A stretch of 64,000 bases of DNA from Williamsia faeni (GTDB taxonomy: Bacteria; Actinomycetota; Actinomycetes; Mycobacteriales; Mycobacteriaceae): positions 186,001 through 250,000 of the forward strand of contig QJJF01000005.1 of assembly GCA_003202005.1 (NCBI GenBank), written 5' to 3'. A model generated the notes under the pieces. The model was not told where the DNA came from. It made no database searches and saw nothing but the letters and a program-made list of their open reading frames with translations. Both the position numbers and the translations under genes were made by a program. Shown piece after piece: positions 25,539 to 33,913 of the stretch (its first letter is position 1; each line of letters begins with the position of its first letter).

Positions 25539-26357
25539 ATGAGCCGAACCATCTTGCCGAAGGAACCACTCGTCGAAGCGCTGTCGGCCGTGTGGTCAGC
25601 CGTCGAAAGCCTGGCCGCCTCGATCACCGACGAACAGTGGCGCAGCGCATCGATCTTGCCCGGGTGGTCGGTGGGCGACGTGGTGGCCCACGTCATGACC
25701 ACCGAGCGCATGCTGCTCGGTGACCCGATACCGGAGGTTGCGGCCGACGTCGATGCGTTCGGCCACGTCTGCAACGACATCGGCGTGATGAACGAGCGCT
25801 GGCTCGAGTTCTACCGCACGCAGGACCGTGCGACGGTGCTCGCCGATTATCGTGACGTCATTGCGCGCCGGACGGCATCACTGGCAGCGATGACCCAGGA
25901 GGACTGGGACGCGGATTCGTTCACACCGGCCGGCCCCGACACCTACGGCAGGTTCATGCGGATCCGGGTCTTCGATTGCTGGATGCACCAATTGGACCTC
26001 TGCGACACGCTCGGTGTGGAGATGACCACCGACCGGATCCCCATCGTCGCGGCGATGTACGAGATCTTCGAGAGCATGCCGTACGTGGTGGGGAAGAAGG
26101 CCGGAGCCCCGGATGGCAGTCGAGTCCGGTTTGTCATCGAAGGTCCGGTTCCGCGGACATTGAACATCGCGGTAGACGGCCGCGCGGGAATTGTTCGTGA
26201 GCTCGACGGAGATCCAGATCTGACGTTGACATTCGAATACACTGAGTTCGCCCGTCTGGCCGGCGGCCGCGCCACCGGTTCCCAAGGGGCCGTGGGCATC
26301 TCCGGTGACCGGGCGCTGGGTGAGAAGGTGCTGGCCAACCTGGCCTTCGTGATGTGA
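25539..26357 (+). CDS. Maleylpyruvate isomerase-family mycothiol-dependent enzyme
   Basis: This 272-residue protein has the DinB-like four-helix metal domain of the mycothiol-dependent maleylpyruvate isomerase family. The segments LPGWSVGDVVAHVMTTERML (first metal His) and RIRVFDCWMHQLDLCDTLG (paired His/Asp region) are present. A C-terminal SCP2-like segment (LDGDPDLTLTFEYTEFARLAGGR) is also seen. The substrate is unknown; most family members in mycothiol producers are uncharacterised S-transferases or isomerases. It starts 26 bp after tRNA-Arg and is followed by an unrelated gene. Confidence 0.8.
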   Translation: MSRTILPKEPLVEALSAVWSAVESLAASITDEQWRSASILPGWSVGDVVAHVMTTERMLLGDPIPEVAADVDAFGHVCNDIGVMNERWLEFYRTQDRATVLADYRDVIARRTASLAAMTQEDWDADSFTPAGPDTYGRFMRIRVFDCWMHQLDLCDTLGVEMTTDRIPIVAAMYEIFESMPYVVGKKAGAPDGSRVRFVIEGPVPRTLNIAVDGRAGIVRELDGDPDLTLTFEYTEFARLAGGRATGSQGAVGISGDRALGEKVLANLAFVM

Positions 26358-26387
26358 TCGGTTTTCGGCAATCCTGGGCAGGTCAAG

Positions 26388-27677
26388 ATGCGACGACTGT
26401 GGGCGGTGGTGCTCCCACTACTGGTGTGCGTGATCATGATTCCGGCGGCACCGGCCATTGCGCAGGATCAGGGTCTGGGACCGGATTTCCTCTGGGGCGT
26501 CGGCTCCGCGGGCTTCCAGTCGGAGGGTTCCTCGCCGGACAGCAATTGGCGGCGGTACTCGAACAGTGACCGGGTCGACGACCCGGTGGGCACATCGGTC
26601 GACTTCCGGAACCGCTACGTCGAGGACATCGACAACGCCCGCGACATGGGCGTCAAGGTGTACCGGATCAGCGTGGAATGGGCCAGGATCCAGCCGGCGC
26701 CGGGCGTCTGGGACCAGCGTGAGCTCGAATACTACGACCGGGTGGTGCACCACATCCTGCTGGCGGGGATGCGTCCGATGATCACCCTGGATCACTGGGT
26801 GTATCCGGGCTGGGTCGCCGATCGCGGTGGCTGGAACAACCCCGACATGGCCGAGAGTTGGCTGATCAACGCGCGCAAGGTGGTTGACCGTTACGCCCAG
26901 TTCGATCCCATCTGGGTCACCATCAACGAACCGATCGTCTACACGTACCTCAAGGAATTGACATTCGGCGGTATCGCCGCGACCAACGTTCCGTTGATGC
27001 TCGATCAGCTGGTGCGCGTCCATCGCAGCATCTACGACCACATCCATGCGCGTCAGCCGGGAGCCTGGGTGACGTCGAACTCGGCCTACCTGCCGACCGT
27101 CCAGCCGGCTCTCGATGCGATGTTCCTCGACCGGATCGCGGACAAGCAGGACTTCGTGGGCATCGATTATTACTACTCGGTGTCGGCAACGGATCTGAAC
27201 ACGTACAACGCTGCGACCGAAGAGTTTTGGAAGGCGACGTCGGCGGCCGACGGCCTCTATTACGCACTGCGCTATTACTCGCGGAAGTTCCCGGGCAAGC
27301 CGTTGTACATCGTCGAGAACGGGATGCCGACCGAGAACGGGAACCCTCGGCCCGACGGATATCAGCGGGAAGATCAGCTGCGCGATGCGGCGTACTGGCT
27401 CACTCGTGCGCGCGCCGACGGGATGAATGTGGTCGGCTACAACTACTGGTCCATCACCGACAACTACGAGTGGGGCAGCTACACACCCCGTTTCGGTCTC
27501 TATCGGGTGGACGTCACGACCGATCCGACGCTGACCCGCCAGGCCACACCGGCCGTCGCCGCCTACCGCGAGATCATTGCCGACGCAGGCGTTCCGGCGG
27601 GCTATCGGCCGACCCGTCCGGCGCAGTTCTGCTCTCTTGTGGATGCTCCAACGAGCTGCAGTCAGCCGGTACGGTGA
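26388..27677 (+). CDS. Secreted glycoside hydrolase family 1
   Basis: The 429-residue protein has a Sec signal peptide (cleavage likely after PAIA, about residue 25), followed by a GH1 barrel beginning DFLWGVGSAGFQSEG. The acid/base Glu is in WVTINEPIVY and the nucleophile Glu in YIVENGM. The aglycone-side motif NYWSITDNYEWGSY is also intact, so it should be an active retaining beta-glycosidase outside the membrane. A secreted GH1 is unusual, since most bacterial members are cytosolic and act on imported disaccharides. The last 104 bp overlap the convergent permease gene. Confidence 0.87.
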   Translation: MRRLWAVVLPLLVCVIMIPAAPAIAQDQGLGPDFLWGVGSAGFQSEGSSPDSNWRRYSNSDRVDDPVGTSVDFRNRYVEDIDNARDMGVKVYRISVEWARIQPAPGVWDQRELEYYDRVVHHILLAGMRPMITLDHWVYPGWVADRGGWNNPDMAESWLINARKVVDRYAQFDPIWVTINEPIVYTYLKELTFGGIAATNVPLMLDQLVRVHRSIYDHIHARQPGAWVTSNSAYLPTVQPALDAMFLDRIADKQDFVGIDYYYSVSATDLNTYNAATEEFWKATSAADGLYYALRYYSRKFPGKPLYIVENGMPTENGNPRPDGYQREDQLRDAAYWLTRARADGMNVVGYNYWSITDNYEWGSYTPRFGLYRVDVTTDPTLTRQATPAVAAYREIIADAGVPAGYRPTRPAQFCSLVDAPTSCSQPVR

Positions 27678-28611
27678 ACGGCTTCGAAACGAACCCGGTA
27701 TCCGCTGCTCCGGTCAGGTTCTCCGCCGCCGAGCGCTCGGCTTCGGCGGACCCGAACATCGCAACGGCCACCGCGCCGAGCACGGCAAACGTGAAACCGG
27801 CCAGAGCCATCCACTGCATACCGGGCACCGTCGAGTCACCGAGCCACAGCACCCCGACGACCCCGGGTACCGCTGTTTCTCCGACAACAAGTGCCGCCGT
27901 CGACCCGTTCACCTCGCCCAGTTGGAGGGCCACGGTGTGCAGATAGAACCCCGCTGCTCCGGCGATCGCGATCACCCACGCGGCCGGATCGGCCAGCATG
28001 GTCGGCAGTGACAGCGGATCGATGCCGTCGAGAATCCGGACGCCGATTGCAACCGCCCCGAACAGCAGGCCCGCGGCGGCACCGGCGGCGACCGACCCTG
28101 CGCGGCCGATCCGGCGAACCGTGAACAGCGATCCGGCGACCAGCACCACGGTGACCGCCAGCAACGCCCAATGCAGCGATTTCGGAGTCGTGTACGCGGT
28201 GTGCGGCTGCGAGGCGGAACCCAGGAGCAACAGCGCCACCAGTACCGTGCCCATCGCGACGTAGTCGCGGGGGTGCAGTCTGATGCCGAGGAGCCGGACC
28301 CCGAGAAGCGCCGTGATGATGAGGTTGCCGGCCACGATCGTCTGCGACAGGAACAGCGGCAGCATCCGGGCCGCACCGGCGCCGGCGACGAACCCGAGGA
28401 CGTCGAAGGTCGCACCCACGACAAAAACCCCGGTCATCGCGGTCGCGGCGGTTGACCGCCAAGACGGTGAACCGGCCGCGGTGGCCATCCGCTCATCGTC
28501 GGGGTGGGCGCGGGCCACCTGCCGGGCGCCAAGCGCCTGCATCACCGACGACAGGCCGTAGCCCACTGCCGCGATGATTGCCAAGCTCACGCCGACCAAC
28601 ATGTCCAACAC
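27574..28611 (-). CDS. DMT-superfamily membrane protein
   Basis: The 345-residue product has nine to ten hydrophobic helices (residues 5-300) and a hydrophilic tail of about 45 residues. The paired EamA-like halves, with small-residue-rich helices (GLLFGAVAIGVRIL and LYLHTVALQLGE-type segments), suggest a drug/metabolite-transporter-type permease, and in actinobacteria such proteins are usually annotated only as integral membrane proteins. Start at 28611 or 28602 (second Met). The C-terminal tail is encoded across the overlap with the GH1 gene. No substrate can be assigned. Confidence 0.7.
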   Translation of the reverse strand: MLDMLVGVSLAIIAAVGYGLSSVMQALGARQVARAHPDDERMATAAGSPSWRSTAATAMTGVFVVGATFDVLGFVAGAGAARMLPLFLSQTIVAGNLIITALLGVRLLGIRLHPRDYVAMGTVLVALLLLGSASQPHTAYTTPKSLHWALLAVTVVLVAGSLFTVRRIGRAGSVAAGAAAGLLFGAVAIGVRILDGIDPLSLPTMLADPAAWVIAIAGAAGFYLHTVALQLGEVNGSTAALVVGETAVPGVVGVLWLGDSTVPGMQWMALAGFTFAVLGAVAVAMFGSAEAERSAAENLTGAADTGFVSKPFTVPADCSSLEHPQESRTAPDGSADSPPERLRRQ

Positions 28612-28774
28612 CCTTCCACCGCACTTGGTGTGTGCAACGCATCCAGGATGCTCAGGTATTTCCCAGGATCGCCACCCATTTTTCGGGGACCCGACATTTC
28701 GTGGTCGATGAGAGCGGGTGATCGGCGGCCGGGGCTGGTGCGGTCCGTGGCATCGGGGGTCTTAGTGTTGAGCG

Positions 28775-29581
28775 ATGAGTCACATCGCGTTGGTCACCGG
28801 CGCATCGAGTGGAATCGGCGCCGAAGTCGCCCGCCAACTGGTTGCCCGCGGGCTGACGGTACTGGGTACGAGTCGACGGCCCGACGCCATTACCGACCCG
28901 ATTCCCGGCGTCACCTACCTCGAACTCGATCAGAACGACCCGGCCAGTATCGCTCGCTGCGCCGAGCACGCCGGAGCGATCGACATCCTGATCAACAACG
29001 CCGGCGAATCGCAGATGGGTCCGCTCGAGGACACCCCGATGGACGCCATCGAGAAGTTGTTCGCCACCAATGTCTTCGGCCCGATCGCCCTCACGAAGGC
29101 CGTGCTTCCCGGGATGCGGGAACGTCGGCACGGCACCGTCGTGATGGTCGGTTCGATGCTGTCGAGTTTCCCGCTGGCCTTCCGCTCGTCCTATGGCGCC
29201 ACCAAGTCGGCGCTCAAGGCGTTCGCCGACGGCAGTCGCCGCGAACTGGCGCCGTTCGGAATCGCGATCTGCACCGTGGAGCCGGGCACCATCGCGACCG
29301 GCATCGGAGACCGGCGGAGCTATTTCCTGGCCGACAACTCGCCCTACCGCGGCGACTACGACACGGTGGCCGCCGCCACCCGTCGCAACGAGGACGCGGG
29401 TCTGGCCGTCGCGCCGATGGCCGAGGTGATCGTCGAAGCGGCGCTGTCGAAGGACCCGAAGCCGCTGTACGCCAAGGGCAACAAGGCCCCGATCGTCTTC
29501 GCCCTGCGCCGGCTCCTGCCGCGCCGCACGATCGGTGACATCACCGGTCGATTCCACGGACTCTCGAAGGCCAGGCCCTGA
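28775..29581 (+). CDS. Short-chain dehydrogenase/reductase
   Basis: This 268-residue classical SDR has the cofactor motif VTGASSGIGAEVAR (residues 6-19), NNAGE after strand 4, the catalytic Ser in GSMLSSF and the pair SYGATKSALK (Tyr-x-x-x-Lys). The tail after residue 190 is typical for the family in Mycobacteriales. An Arg-rich TSRRPDA after strand 2 suggests preference for NADP(H). It ends 2 bp before cobF and is probably cotranscribed, although no cobalamin step requires it. Confidence 0.85.
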   Translation: MSHIALVTGASSGIGAEVARQLVARGLTVLGTSRRPDAITDPIPGVTYLELDQNDPASIARCAEHAGAIDILINNAGESQMGPLEDTPMDAIEKLFATNVFGPIALTKAVLPGMRERRHGTVVMVGSMLSSFPLAFRSSYGATKSALKAFADGSRRELAPFGIAICTVEPGTIATGIGDRRSYFLADNSPYRGDYDTVAAATRRNEDAGLAVAPMAEVIVEAALSKDPKPLYAKGNKAPIVFALRRLLPRRTIGDITGRFHGLSKARP

Positions 29582-29583
29582 CC

Positions 29584-30363
29584 ATGCGCAAACTACTCGT
29601 CATCGGCATCGGACCGGGTGACCCACGCCAGATCACCATCGAGGCCATCGATGCGATGAAATCCGTCGACGCGTTCTTTGTCCTCGACAAGGCACCCGAG
29701 CGGGGCGCAGCGGTCAAGCAGTCCCTGGTGGGCCTGCGCAAGGAGATCTGCGACCGCTACCTCGACACCGACTACCGCTTCGTCGAAGTCCCGGATCCGC
29801 CACGCGACCGCACGCCCGACGACTACGCCGCCGAGGTCCGTCGCTGGCACGACGCCCGGGCCGACCTGATCGAGCAGGCACTCGCCACCGAGCTGTCCGA
29901 CGACGGCGTCGGGGGAATCCTGGTGTGGGGCGACCCGGCGCTGTACGACAGCACGCTCCGCATCATCGACACCATCGTCGCCCGCGGTCACCTCGAGCTG
30001 GAACACAGCGTGATCCCCGGCATCACGAGCTTTGCGTCACTGACCGCCGCGCACAAGATCCTGCTCAACCGCATCGGCGAACCCATCCACATCACCACCG
30101 GACGCCGGCTGGCCGACACCCCGAAAGGGGCCGCTGCCAATCAGGTCGTGATGCTCGACGCCGATTGCACGTTCCTGCAGACGGCGGCGCCGGACGATCA
30201 CATCTGGTGGGGCGCCTACCTCGGCACGCCCGACCAGCTGCTCATCGCGGGCACCGTCGGTGAGGTCGGTGAGCAGATCCGCGAGACCCGTAACGCCGCG
30301 CGCGAACGCCACGGCTGGATCATGGACATCTACCTGCTCAGGTCCTGGCCCCCGCCCCGCTAG
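29584..30363 (+). CDS. cobF: Precorrin-6A synthase (deacetylating), CobF
   Basis: This 259-residue SAM-dependent methyltransferase of the aerobic cobalamin pathway methylates C-1 of precorrin-5 with loss of acetate. Tetrapyrrole methylase features are LLVIGIGPGDPRQIT at the N-terminus, LVWGDPALYDST, VIPGITSFASLTAAH, and the CobF-specific C-terminal region WWGAYLGTPDQLL. No other cob genes lie in the window, so cobF stands alone with an SDR. It is reported to be lost from the M. tuberculosis complex, and its retention here suggests a complete aerobic B12 route elsewhere in the genome. Confidence 0.9.
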   Translation: MRKLLVIGIGPGDPRQITIEAIDAMKSVDAFFVLDKAPERGAAVKQSLVGLRKEICDRYLDTDYRFVEVPDPPRDRTPDDYAAEVRRWHDARADLIEQALATELSDDGVGGILVWGDPALYDSTLRIIDTIVARGHLELEHSVIPGITSFASLTAAHKILLNRIGEPIHITTGRRLADTPKGAAANQVVMLDADCTFLQTAAPDDHIWWGAYLGTPDQLLIAGTVGEVGEQIRETRNAARERHGWIMDIYLLRSWPPPR

Positions 30364-30451
30364 GCCCACCTCGCTAACCCGATGATGTGGCCTTTTGGCG
30401 AACAAAAGCCCAGGTGGGCGCCGCCAAAAGGCCACATCATCGGGTGGTGGG
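30364..30451. repeat. Long perfect palindrome with nested arms between cobF and cysQ
   Basis: A perfect 24-bp stem (30377-30400 with 30422-30445) has a 21-base loop. CCCACC (30365-30370) can extend the stem by pairing with 30446-30451 past a 6-base bulge. GCCCACCT (30364-30371) can alternatively pair with AGGTGGGC (30412-30419) inside the loop, and CTTTTG/CAAAAG can form a small hairpin at 30392-30408. It lies between convergent genes. No U-tract follows, so simple termination does not explain it. The sequence is unrelated to the 72-bp elements near 6-7 kb. Confidence 0.8.
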
Positions 30452-30460
30452 GGCGTGGGG

Positions 30461-31207
30461 CTACGCGATCTCGGCGAGTGCGGAGAGGATCGGGTCGCGG
30501 AGTTCGGAGCGGCAGATCACGAAGTCGGGCATGAACGGGCTGCGCCGGTTGTATTCGAGATCGGATCCGTCGATGCGGCTGCAATGGAGTCCGGCCGCCT
30601 GGGCGACACCGACCGGTGCGCAGTTGTCCCATTCGTACTGTCCGCCGGCATGGACGTAGGCATCGGCGTCACCGCGGACGACGGCCATGGCCTTGGCGCC
30701 CGCAGAACCGATCGGGACCATGTCGAGGCCGAGTCGCTGTGAGACGTGCCCCGATTCGTAGGAGGCCCAACCGCGGGATGCGACCATCCGGCCGGTCAGT
30801 TCGCCGCCGACCGATGGCACGGTGTCGGTGGTGTAGATCTCTCCGATGGCCGGCAGTGAGACCGCACAATCGGCAGGCCGGCCGCCGATCGTCAGGGCGA
30901 TATGGACCGCCCAGTCGTTGCGTCCGGAAGCGAATTCGCGGGTGCCGTCGAGCGGGTCGATGATCCAGACCCGGTCGGAGGTCAGCCGGCGACCGTTGTC
31001 GGTGGCCTCTTCCGAGAGCACCGCATCGGTCGGACGATGCTGGGCCAAGACTGCACCGATCCAGGCCTGAGCCATCGCATCGCCGACGTCGCCGAGCAGA
31101 TATCCGCTGAGCAAATGCTGATACCGGATGTCCACCAAGATTTTCCCGGCGCCTTCGGCCAACATTCTGGCCAACTCGGCATCGGTCACCGAACCACTGG
31201 AGCGCAT
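30461..31207 (-). CDS. cysQ: 3'(2'),5'-bisphosphate nucleotidase, CysQ-like
   Basis: This 248-residue member of the inositol-monophosphatase superfamily has LSEEATDN (metal Glu), WIIDPLDGTREFASGRNDWAV (metal Asp residues, signature 1) and YEWDNCAPVGVAQAAGL (signature 2). The DGTREF variant and length fit CysQ, which removes the 3'-phosphate of PAP in sulfate assimilation; inositol phosphatase activity is also possible. I chose the ATG at 31207, and the much longer open frame upstream runs antisense through the Fpg gene. It is divergent from that glycosylase gene with 25 bp between. Confidence 0.8.
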   Translation of the reverse strand: MRSSGSVTDAELARMLAEGAGKILVDIRYQHLLSGYLLGDVGDAMAQAWIGAVLAQHRPTDAVLSEEATDNGRRLTSDRVWIIDPLDGTREFASGRNDWAVHIALTIGGRPADCAVSLPAIGEIYTTDTVPSVGGELTGRMVASRGWASYESGHVSQRLGLDMVPIGSAGAKAMAVVRGDADAYVHAGGQYEWDNCAPVGVAQAAGLHCSRIDGSDLEYNRRSPFMPDFVICRSELRDPILSALAEIA

Positions 31208-31232
31208 CTGGTTACTAGAACATACTGGGCTC

Positions 31233-32108
31233 ATGCCTGAGTTACCTGAGGTGCAGGCCATCGCCGATTTTGTTGACGGCCGGGCTGCCGGACTCCCCAT
31301 CCGACGTGTCGACGTGGCGTCTCTGGCGGTGCTCAAAACCGCCGATCCGCCATATACCGCGCTGGCCGGGCGCACCATCGAATCGGTGACCAGGATCGGG
31401 AAATACCTGGTCATGACCACCGCGGGTGACGACCCTGGCCCGATCCACCTGATCATCCACCTCTCGCGGGCCGGATGGTTGCGATGGTCGGACAATCTGT
31501 CACCCGCCCCGCCGCGCCCCGGCGGTAAAGGTCCGATCGCGTTGCGTGTCCATTGCGGGCTGCCCGGTGAGGGATTCGACGTCACCGAGGCCGGAACCCA
31601 GAAACGGCTGGCCGTGTGGATCGTTCGCGACCCGTCCGAGGTGGAACGGATCAAGACGCTGGGGCCCGATGTGTTGTCGCTGAGCCGAGACGAACTGGCC
31701 GAATTGCTGAAAACCTCGGGGTCCCGGATCAAGACGGTGCTCACCGATCAGCGGATCCTGTCCGGGGTGGGCAACGCCTACAGCGACGAGATCCTGCACA
31801 CCGCCAAACTGTCGCCTTTTGCGACGTCGAAGACGATGACGCACGAGCAGGTCGATGCCCTGTACTCGGCCATCGGTGAGGTCCTGCGCGATGCCATCGG
31901 GAGGCTCGAGGGTCAGCAGGTGGCGCGGCTGAAGGGGGAGAAGCGATCTGGGTTGCGTGTTCATGCCCGCACCGGACTGCCGTGCCCGGTCTGCGGTGAC
32001 ACCGTCCGTGAGGTTTCGTTCACCGACCGGTCCTTCCAGTACTGCCCGAACTGCCAGACCGGTGGCAAGGTCTTGGCCGACCGACGGATGTCGAGATTGC
32101 TCAAGTGA
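31233..32108 (+). CDS. Formamidopyrimidine-DNA glycosylase / endonuclease VIII family
   Basis: The 291-residue base-excision repair enzyme starts MPELPEVQAIAD, where Pro2 and Glu3 are the catalytic residues of the Fpg/Nei family. The helix-two-turn-helix region carries the motif ILSGVGNAYSDEIL. A C-terminal zinc finger (CPVCG ... YCPNCQ) is complete. In mycobacteria a homologue sits at the same place, upstream of an SDR and pgi. Substrate choice between oxidised purines and pyrimidines is unclear. It overlaps the phospholipase gene by 4 bp, so both are cotranslated. Confidence 0.87.
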   Translation: MPELPEVQAIADFVDGRAAGLPIRRVDVASLAVLKTADPPYTALAGRTIESVTRIGKYLVMTTAGDDPGPIHLIIHLSRAGWLRWSDNLSPAPPRPGGKGPIALRVHCGLPGEGFDVTEAGTQKRLAVWIVRDPSEVERIKTLGPDVLSLSRDELAELLKTSGSRIKTVLTDQRILSGVGNAYSDEILHTAKLSPFATSKTMTHEQVDALYSAIGEVLRDAIGRLEGQQVARLKGEKRSGLRVHARTGLPCPVCGDTVREVSFTDRSFQYCPNCQTGGKVLADRRMSRLLK

Positions 32109-33163
32109 CCCAGGATCCGCTTCCGGCGGGCTTGCAGCTCAACCAGATCCAGTTCATGGCCACCCACAACTCGTCGCATCAGCTGATGACACCCGACGAG
32201 CGATTCGGGTGGCTGATGGGTTCGAACCTGGATTCGTACCGCTATGAACATCTTCCGCTCGACCGGCAGCTGACCGACCAGCACGTGCGTGGGATCGAGC
32301 TGGACGTCTATCCCGATCCCGAGGGCGGTCGGTACGCCTGGCCGCTGGCGCGCAGGTGGCGCGGCCGCGGACCCCGGCTCGAACCACTCTGGGGCCGACC
32401 CGGATTCAAGGTGATGCATGCACCGGACGCCGACTACCGAACCAGTTGTCCGACGTTGACGGGTGCGCTGCAGACCGTGAAACGCTGGTCGAGGGAGCAT
32501 CCCGGCCATGTGCCGGTGGTGATCCAACTCGAACTGAAGGCGTCGTGGCCCTGGGGTCTGGTGCTGCGGGGTGCCCGGGTACCGCGATGGTCGCCGGCGG
32601 TGCTCGATGCCCTCGACGCCGAGATCCGGTCGGTGTTCGACGATGAGTCGGCCTTGCTGACACCGGACCGGATCCGGGGCGGTGCACCGACCCTGGAGCA
32701 GGCGGTGCTCGGTCCGGGCTGGCCGCAGGTGGACGACGTCCGCGGCACGGTGCTGTTCTTCTTCGACTACGGCGATCAGGACTACATCCGCGACAACTAC
32801 CGTACCGGCCGGCCGAGCCTGGAAGGGCGGGTGGCATTCACGACTCCACCTCCCGGACAACCGGATTCGGCCTTCATCATGCACAACGATCCTCGCGGTC
32901 AGGGTTTCCTCCGGATTCGTGAGCTGGTGAACCGGGGATACCTGGTCCGGACCCGCTCCGATGATCCGGTGTCGACGGCGAAGGCGGACGAACATCGTCG
33001 ACCGAGGATGGCGCTGGCCTCGGGTGCCCACATGATCAGCACTGACTTCCCGGTTCCGGGCCTGGCGTTTCGGTGGGGCGACGGCGCATTCGTGTCCTGT
33101 TTGCCCGGCGGGTCGGCCGTCCGGCCGAATCCGGTGACCGCTGCAGGTGGCGCGAGAGAGTAG
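32105..33163 (+). CDS. PI-PLC-like phosphodiesterase (PI-PLC-C1 type)
   Basis: This 352-residue TIM-barrel phosphodiesterase has ATHNSSHQL near residue 20 (first catalytic His), QLTDQHVRGIELDVYPDPEGG (metal Glu/Asp), FKVMHAPDADYRTSCPTL (second His), and VVIQLELKASWPW. This order fits the Ca2+-dependent phosphoinositide phospholipase C family of bacteria. It starts with GTG overlapping the glycosylase stop. No signal peptide or anchor is seen, which is odd for a phospholipase expected to meet membrane or external lipid. It may act on inner-leaflet phosphatidylinositol, which is abundant in mycolata. Confidence 0.8.
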   Translation: MTQDPLPAGLQLNQIQFMATHNSSHQLMTPDERFGWLMGSNLDSYRYEHLPLDRQLTDQHVRGIELDVYPDPEGGRYAWPLARRWRGRGPRLEPLWGRPGFKVMHAPDADYRTSCPTLTGALQTVKRWSREHPGHVPVVIQLELKASWPWGLVLRGARVPRWSPAVLDALDAEIRSVFDDESALLTPDRIRGGAPTLEQAVLGPGWPQVDDVRGTVLFFFDYGDQDYIRDNYRTGRPSLEGRVAFTTPPPGQPDSAFIMHNDPRGQGFLRIRELVNRGYLVRTRSDDPVSTAKADEHRRPRMALASGAHMISTDFPVPGLAFRWGDGAFVSCLPGGSAVRPNPVTAAGGARE

Positions 33164-33172
33164 GTTCCAGCC

Positions 33173-33913
33173 ATGAGTCGCAACAAGATCTTGATCACCG
33201 GCGCCAGCTCGGGTCTGGGCGAGGGTATGGCCAAAACCTATGCGGCACAAGGACGTTTGCTCGCACTCTGCGCCCGGCGGGTCGAGCGGCTCGACGAGCT
33301 GAAGGCAGAGCTGGGTGCACAGGCCTCGCAGATCGCCACCGCAGCGCTCGATGTGACCGACGTCGACACCGTCCCGGTCGTATTCGGTGCGCTCCGTGAC
33401 GAACTCGGCGGGCTCGACCGGGTGATCGTCAACGCCGGGCTGGGCAAGGGCGCGCCGATCGGGACCGGGATGGCACATGCCAATCTCGACACGGTGCGGA
33501 CCAATCTGGTCGGCGCGCTGGCCCAGGTCGAGGCGGCGATGGAGATCTTCCGGGCCCAGAACTCCGGACATCTGGTGCTGATCAGCTCGATGAGCGCGGT
33601 GCGTGGGCTCCCGAAGGCCCAGGCCGCGTATTCGGCGTCCAAAGCCGGGCTGTCAGCGCTGGGAGAGGGCCTGCAGGCGGAGCTGGCCGGTTCGCCCATC
33701 AAGGTCAGCGTGATCCTGCCCGGCTACATCTCCACCGACATCAATGCCGGTGTGAAGACGAGGATGATGACCGAACGCGACGCCGGGGTGGCGGCCCTGA
33801 TCGCCGCGATCGAATCCGAACGCAACCGGGCGGTGGTGCCGCGCTGGCCCTGGACCGCGATCGACCTGGCATTGCGCCATCTACCGGGATCGATCACCCG
33901 CCGGATGGTTTGA
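33173..33913 (+). CDS. SDR family oxidoreductase (Rv0945-like)
   Basis: This 246-residue classical SDR has ITGASSGLGEGMAK at the N-terminus, NAGLGKGAP, the catalytic Ser in ISSMSAVRG, and YSASKAGLS with Tyr and Lys. CARRVERL after strand 2 suggests NADP(H). Its position after an Fpg/Nei gene and ahead of pgi matches M. tuberculosis Rv0945. It follows the phospholipase gene by 9 bp. The last 33 bp overlap the end of the convergent P450 gene. Confidence 0.85.
   Translation: MSRNKILITGASSGLGEGMAKTYAAQGRLLALCARRVERLDELKAELGAQASQIATAALDVTDVDTVPVVFGALRDELGGLDRVIVNAGLGKGAPIGTGMAHANLDTVRTNLVGALAQVEAAMEIFRAQNSGHLVLISSMSAVRGLPKAQAAYSASKAGLSALGEGLQAELAGSPIKVSVILPGYISTDINAGVKTRMMTERDAGVAALIAAIESERNRAVVPRWPWTAIDLALRHLPGSITRRMV

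Noticed and set aside
31208-31744. N-terminal extension of the cysQ-like gene to 31744
   Set aside because: This part is antisense to the Fpg/Nei gene, whose MPELPEV start and zinc finger are clear.
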